Below are positions 59,820 to 64,000 of a DNA stretch of 64,000 nucleotides, piece after piece (within the stretch, counting starts at the first letter, position 1; each line of letters begins with the position of its first letter). Below the pieces are notes generated by a model. That model saw nothing but the letters and a program-made list of their open reading frames with translations, was not told where the DNA came from and did no database searches. The translations under genes were made by a program, and so were the position numbers. This DNA is from Pedomonas mirosovicensis (GTDB lineage Bacteria > Pseudomonadota > Alphaproteobacteria > Sphingomonadales > Sphingomonadaceae): NCBI RefSeq assembly GCF_022569295.1, contig NZ_JAKFIA010000001.1, forward strand, positions 1,875,001 through 1,939,000, read 5' to 3'.

Positions 59820-60800
59820 ATGTCGCCGATGATGCTCCTTCTATTTCTGGTGAGCAGCGTCCTGATGCTGGCATTGCTGGCGCTTGCCTTCCTGACGGCG
59901 CCCAATCCGCAGAAGAAGGCGGCCAAGCGGCTGGACAAAATCAAGGTCCGCTTCGCTTCCAGCCGGGAAAGCGCAGCCAAGGCCCAGATGCGCCGCATCC
60001 TCGCCATGCAGCAGGAAACGCGGCTGGATCAGGTCTTTCACAATTTCCTGCCGCGCCCGGCCGAACTGAGGGCGCGCCTCAACCGCACGGGCCGCAACAT
60101 CAGCCTCGGGCAATATGGCGCCATCTGCGGCGGCGTCCTCCTCTGCGTTACGCTGATAGGCGTTGTCCTTGGCTTGCCGTTTCTCCTCAGCCTGCTGCTC
60201 GGGCTCTTTATCGGGCTTGGCCTGCCCCATGCCGTCGTGGGCATATTGGTCAACAAGCGCATCCAGAAATTCGTCACCATTTTTCCGGACGCCATCGACC
60301 TTCTGGTGCGAAGCCTGCGTTCGGGCCTTCCGATCACCGAAGCGCTGGCCATTGCCGGCAGGGAAATTCCTGATCCCGTCGGCATCGAGTTCCGCACCGT
60401 CGCCGACAAAATCAAGATCGGCCAGACCATGGATCAGGCGCTGAACGACGTGGCCCGGCGCATCCCGACGCCTGAGTTTCAGTTCTTCGTCATCACGCTT
60501 GCCATCCAGCGCGAAACCGGCGGCAACCTGGCCGAAACGCTGGACAACCTCTCTGACGTGCTCCGCAAGCGCATGCAGATGAAGCTGAAGATCAAGGCCA
60601 TGTCGTCCGAAGCCAAGGCCAGCGCCTACATCGTGGGCTTCCTGCCCTTCGCCGTGTTCGGATTGATCTGGATGGTGAACAGCAAATACCTCGCCGGGTT
60701 TTTCAGCGATCCCCGCCTCATCGTTGCAGGCGTCGGCGGCCTCCTGTGGATGAGCCTCGGCGGCTTCATCATGTACAAGATGGTCAATTTCAAGGTGTAA
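59820..60800 (+). CDS. tadB: Tad pilus inner membrane protein TadB
   Basis: Type II secretion F-domain inner-membrane platform protein. It has 326 residues with a helix at the N terminus, two in the middle (about residues 95-135) and one or two at the C terminus. The T2SSF domain spans about 160-290 (FPDAIDLLVRSLRSGLPITEA). Works with TadC and CpaF. Confidence 0.93.
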   Translation: MSPMMLLLFLVSSVLMLALLALAFLTAPNPQKKAAKRLDKIKVRFASSRESAAKAQMRRILAMQQETRLDQVFHNFLPRPAELRARLNRTGRNISLGQYGAICGGVLLCVTLIGVVLGLPFLLSLLLGLFIGLGLPHAVVGILVNKRIQKFVTIFPDAIDLLVRSLRSGLPITEALAIAGREIPDPVGIEFRTVADKIKIGQTMDQALNDVARRIPTPEFQFFVITLAIQRETGGNLAETLDNLSDVLRKRMQMKLKIKAMSSEAKASAYIVGFLPFAVFGLIWMVNSKYLAGFFSDPRLIVAGVGGLLWMSLGGFIMYKMVNFKV

Positions 60801-60810
60801 GGGCAGCGCA

Positions 60811-61797
60811 GTGGAACCCAACTCCCTCAACCTCCCTTTCGGCCTTGATCCGCTCGACCTCGCCACCATCCTGGCGGGCGTCGCCGCCTTCATGGTGCTA
60901 CTTGCCATCTGGGCCGCCACCACCGTCCGCGATCCCATGCGCGAGCGCATCAAGGCGTTGCAGGAACGCCGCGCGCAGCTGCGCGCCGGTCTTGCCGCGC
61001 CGCGCCGTCGCAGCGCCCTCATCAGCAAGGCCGATGCCACGGCAACGATGAGCCAGATCCTGAACAAGCTGAAAATCCTTCAGGACGAGCAGACCAAACA
61101 GGCCGCCGAGCGCCTGTCCCAGGCAGGCTGGCGCGCCAAGGAATCCGTGGTCATCTACCAGTTCGCCCGGCTGGTCGCCCCGATCCTCGGCGGCATCATC
61201 GCTCTCATTCTGCTCTATGGCGTCGGCGTCATGGCGGACAAGAGCACCAACATGAAGCTGATGGTTCTCATCGGCGCGGTGCTGGCGGGCTACAAGCTGC
61301 CGGACCTGCTCGTCACCAATGCCGTGCAAAAGCGCTCCGAGGCCATTCGTCTCGCCCTGCCCGATGCGCTCGACCTGCTCGTCATCTGCGCCGAGGCTGG
61401 TCTTACGCTGGATGCCGCCTTCTCCCGCGTCTCCCGCGAACTCGGCATGGCCTACCCGGAATTGGCGGACGAATTCAGCCTCACCTCCATCGAGCTCGGC
61501 TTCCTGCAGGAACGGCGGCAGGCGCTGGAGAACCTCTCGAAGCGCGTGGACCTTCAACCCATGCGCGGCGTGGTGACAACGCTCATCCAGACCGAAAAAT
61601 ACGGCACGCCGCTGGCCTCTTCCTTGCGCGTGCTCTCCGCCGAATTCCGCAACGAGCGCATGATGCGCGCCGAGGAAAAGGCCGCGCGCCTGCCCGCCGT
61701 CATGACCGTGCCGCTCATCCTCTTCATCCTGCCGACCCTCTTCGTCGTCATCATGGGCCCGGCCGCCTGCTCCATCTCGGACTCGCTGGCGAAGTAA
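60811..61797 (+). CDS. tadC: Tad pilus inner membrane protein TadC
   Basis: Second T2SSF-domain platform protein, 328 residues. An N-terminal helix (about residues 15-35), a central pair and a C-terminal helix (VPLILFILPTLFVVIMGPA) surround the F domain (ALPDALDLLVICAEAGLTLD). Starts 10 bases after tadB with a GTG. It is the last gene of the operon, before a family hairpin at 61798. Confidence 0.93.
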   Translation: MEPNSLNLPFGLDPLDLATILAGVAAFMVLLAIWAATTVRDPMRERIKALQERRAQLRAGLAAPRRRSALISKADATATMSQILNKLKILQDEQTKQAAERLSQAGWRAKESVVIYQFARLVAPILGGIIALILLYGVGVMADKSTNMKLMVLIGAVLAGYKLPDLLVTNAVQKRSEAIRLALPDALDLLVICAEAGLTLDAAFSRVSRELGMAYPELADEFSLTSIELGFLQERRQALENLSKRVDLQPMRGVVTTLIQTEKYGTPLASSLRVLSAEFRNERMMRAEEKAARLPAVMTVPLILFILPTLFVVIMGPAACSISDSLAK

Positions 61798-61846
61798 GGA
61801 ACGCAAGGGGTCTTACCCCTTGCGCCCCCATTCGTTTTATCGGGCG
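61798..61846 (+). terminator. Family hairpin at the 3' end of tadC
   Basis: GCAAGGGG/CCCCTTGC stem (61803-61823) with a short TCTTA loop, then CCCCCATTCGTTTTATCGGG. This is the clearest example of the tail shared with the other copies. Confidence 0.75.
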
Positions 61847-61881
61847 TGCGCGATAACAGGCGCGCCCCTCCTGCAAAAAAC

Positions 61882-63105
61882 CTACTCCGCCACCCCGTCC
61901 ACAACACCCGCCTCGGCCAGCGCGCGGATGTCATCCGCGCTCAGTCCCAGTTCCGAGAGCACCTTGCGGCTGTGCTGACCAACCGTAGGCGGCGCGTTGC
62001 CGTATTCGATGGGCGTGCCGGAGAGTTTGATCGGGTTGGCAGCGGTTCGCACCGTGCCGGAGAGCGGGTGGTCCAGCGCCACCGTCAGGCCGCGTGCCTT
62101 GGCCTGCTCGCTTTCGAACGCCTCGGCGACGGACGCGACCCTGCCGCACGGAATGCCCGCCGCATCCAGCGCCGCCAGCCAGTGGCCCGCGTCCTCCCGT
62201 TTCAATTCAGCCTCGATCAGCGCCACCAGTTCCGCCCTGTGCGCGACGCGGGCCCGGTTGGTGGCATAGCGTTCATCCTGCGCCCATTCAGGCTTGCCCA
62301 GAATGCGCGCGAAGCGGCGGAACTGCTCATCATTGCCCACGGCGACAATGATGCGACCATCCTTTGTGGGAAGATCTTGATAGGGCACGATGTTGGGGTG
62401 GGCATTGCCCATGAGGCCCGGCACCACGCCGCCCACCAGATAGTTGGTCGCCTGGTTGGCCAGCCAGCCCAGTTGCACATCGAACAGCGCCATGTCGATG
62501 TGCTGCCCCTCGCCCGTGCGGTGGCGGGCCTGAAGCGCGGCGAGAATGGCGACGACGGAATAAAGCCCGGTCGTCAGGTCCGTCACCGCCACGCCCACCT
62601 TGGTCGGGCCGCTCTCGGGCGTGCCGGTAATGCTCATCAGGCCTGCCATGCCCTGGATGAGAAAATCATAGCCCGGCCGGTTGGCGTTCGGCCCGTTCTG
62701 GCCGAACCCGGTGATGGAACAATAGATGAGGCGCGGGTTGATTTTCCGCAACGTCTCGTAATCCAGCCCGTATTTTGCCAGCCCGCCTGTCTTGAAATTC
62801 TCCAGAAGCACGTCGCTCTCTGCGGCGAGCTTGCGGATAATCTCCTGCCCTTTGGGGTGCGTAATATCCAGCGCCAGCGAGCGCTTGCCCCGGTTGGCGC
62901 AGAGATAATAGGCGCTCTCGCGCGTCGGGTTGCCCTCCTGGTCCTTCAGGAACGGCGGGCCCCAGCCGCGCGTGTCGTCCCCCGCTTTGGGGCGCTCCAC
63001 CTTGATGACATCCGCGCCGAGATCGGCGAGGATCTGCCCCGCCCACGGCCCTGCCAGCACGCGCGACAGATCCAGCACCCTAATTCCCGCCAACGCACCC
63101 GCCAC
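61882..63105 (-). CDS. CaiB/BaiF family CoA-transferase
   Basis: Class III CoA-transferase that moves CoA between carboxylic acids through an aspartyl-CoA intermediate. It has 407 residues. The predicted catalytic Asp is Asp147 in GYDFLIQGMAG. N-terminal blocks GIRVLDLSRVLAGPW and NRGKRSLALD are typical. The substrate is unknown. It follows the crotonase-family gene by 28 bases on the same strand, so both probably act on the same acyl-CoA. Confidence 0.93.
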   Translation of the reverse strand: MAGALAGIRVLDLSRVLAGPWAGQILADLGADVIKVERPKAGDDTRGWGPPFLKDQEGNPTRESAYYLCANRGKRSLALDITHPKGQEIIRKLAAESDVLLENFKTGGLAKYGLDYETLRKINPRLIYCSITGFGQNGPNANRPGYDFLIQGMAGLMSITGTPESGPTKVGVAVTDLTTGLYSVVAILAALQARHRTGEGQHIDMALFDVQLGWLANQATNYLVGGVVPGLMGNAHPNIVPYQDLPTKDGRIIVAVGNDEQFRRFARILGKPEWAQDERYATNRARVAHRAELVALIEAELKREDAGHWLAALDAAGIPCGRVASVAEAFESEQAKARGLTVALDHPLSGTVRTAANPIKLSGTPIEYGNAPPTVGQHSRKVLSELGLSADDIRALAEAGVVDGVAE

Positions 63106-63133
63106 GGCTTATCCCCCTTGCTCGAAATTGATT

Positions 63134-63913
63134 TCAGCGGACCGGAAAATTCGGCCGCCGTTTTTCGGAAAAGGCCTGCACGCCCTCGCGCAGGTCCGGC
63201 CCGTCGAAGGCATCGAAAAACTGCGCGATCGTTTCCTCATCGTCATCCACCGCGCCGTCCAGAATGCGCTGCACGATTTTCTTGGTGGAGCGGATGGCAT
63301 GCTGCGAGTTGGCCGCGATGCTGTGCGCCAATGCCAGCGCCGCATCCCGCAGTTCTTCCCGTGTCGCCAGCACATCCACCAGCCCCATGTCCCGCGCCTC
63401 CTCGGCACTGAACAGCGCACCGGTGTAGAGAATCCATTTCGCCCGCGCAGGCCCCACCAGATCGACCAGCAGCTTGGTGTCGTGCAGGCTGTAAACCAGC
63501 CCCAGCTTCGCAGGCGTGATGCCCAGCCGCGCCGTCTCTGCCGCCACGCGCAGATCACACGCAATCGCCAGCCCGCAGCCGCCGCCCACGCACACCCCGT
63601 CGATCGCCGCGATGGTGGGCTTCGTCAGCCGCGCCAGCGTCGTCTGCGTCTCGCGGATCGCCGCCTGGTTGCGCCGCCGCCATTCGACATCGGACGCCTT
63701 GGCGGCAAACTCCTCGATGTCCGCCCCCGCGCAAAACGCCTCTGGCGACGAGGAGGCAAGAATGAGCACCTTGGCGCGCGGGTCGGCCTCCACCTGCCGC
63801 AGCAGGCCGGGCATGGCCTCCCACATCTCATGGTTCAGGGCATTCTTCTTCTCGGGCCGATTCAACACCAGCCACGCCACATCGCCCTCGATGCTCAGGT
63901 CCATCACGCTCAT
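63134..63913 (-). CDS. Enoyl-CoA hydratase/isomerase family protein
   Basis: Crotonase-fold enzyme of 259 residues from ATG 63913 (an ATG at 63946 adds 11). The acyl-CoA oxyanion blocks are present: SPEAFCAGADIEEFA and DGVCVGGGCGLAIACDLRVAA. The region where typical hydratases carry their two catalytic Glu reads LGITPAKLGLVYSLH, with no Glu at either expected place, so a different reaction (isomerase, hydrolase or lyase type) is possible. Upstream of the CoA-transferase gene on the minus strand. Confidence 0.87.
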   Translation of the reverse strand: MSVMDLSIEGDVAWLVLNRPEKKNALNHEMWEAMPGLLRQVEADPRAKVLILASSSPEAFCAGADIEEFAAKASDVEWRRRNQAAIRETQTTLARLTKPTIAAIDGVCVGGGCGLAIACDLRVAAETARLGITPAKLGLVYSLHDTKLLVDLVGPARAKWILYTGALFSAEEARDMGLVDVLATREELRDAALALAHSIAANSQHAIRSTKKIVQRILDGAVDDDEETIAQFFDAFDGPDLREGVQAFSEKRRPNFPVR

Positions 63914-63971
63914 GGCCGCCCCGTCCGGTTCCGCTGTCCCCGGCATAGCCGGTTTTGGTTTGTTTTTGCAG

Positions 63972-64000
63972 ATTTTTGCAGGAGGGGCTTACCCCTCCTG
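63972..64000. terminator. Family hairpin at the window edge
   Basis: GCAGGAGGGG/CCCCTCCTG stem from 63978 to the last base, flanked on the left by a T-rich stretch. The right end is cut off by the window. It probably ends a gene to the right on the minus strand, but the orientation cannot be settled. Confidence 0.5.

Overview
The window is a high-G+C chromosomal segment from an alphaproteobacterium, most likely of the order Sphingomonadales. Three things suggest this: the gene order trpG-trpD-trpC-moaC-moeA-lexA-comEC-gltX-gltA, the block rpsB-tsf-pyrH-frr-uppS-cdsA-dxr-rseP-bamA-ompH-fabZ, and an SOS box of the alphaproteobacterial GTTC-N7-GTTC type in front of lexA. The placement comes from gene content and motifs; no database search was run.

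Layout. 1-7.4 kb: the 3' part of trpE, a frameshifted polysaccharide-deacetylase gene on the opposite strand, trpGDC, two molybdopterin genes (moaC, moeA) and lexA. 7.7-12.7 kb: comEC, gltX and gltA. 12.8-15.7 kb: two related secreted proteins of unknown function on either side of a glutathione transferase. 15.9-27 kb: the minus-strand envelope and isoprenoid block and the tsf/rpsB translation genes. 27.5-38.5 kb: dnaE, an aminotransferase, two KGG-repeat stress proteins, msrA, an inositol-monophosphatase family gene, an ECF sigma/anti-sigma pair and a GMC oxidoreductase.

38.5-41.9 kb is the standout. It is an A+T-rich island between two strong terminators that holds a lasso-peptide locus. 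A fused leader-recognition/protease gene (B) and a lasso cyclase gene (C) lie on the plus strand. A 37-residue precursor, too short for ordinary gene calling, lies on the minus strand upstream of B with its own Shine-Dalgarno sequence and intrinsic terminator. Its predicted core starts at Gly, has Asp at ring position 8 and carries two cysteines in the tail. No transporter or isopeptidase gene is adjacent.

41.9-46.7 kb: the glycine cleavage operon gcvT-gcvH-gcvPA-gcvPB behind a tandem glycine riboswitch. 46.8-53.2 kb: a lipoprotein, a secreted TonB-domain protein, ispH-thrB-rnhA, mscL, a flavin oxidoreductase gene with two frameshifts and an alpha/beta hydrolase. 53.3-61.8 kb: a Tad/Flp pilus assembly operon, cpaA-B-C-D-E-F-tadB-tadC, with no pilin gene in the window. 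61.9-64 kb: a CoA-transferase and a crotonase-family gene.

A recurring extragenic palindrome (arms of the GCAGGGG type, usually followed by a CGTTTTATCGGGC-like tail) sits at the 3' end of at least seven genes and looks like a conserved family of terminators.
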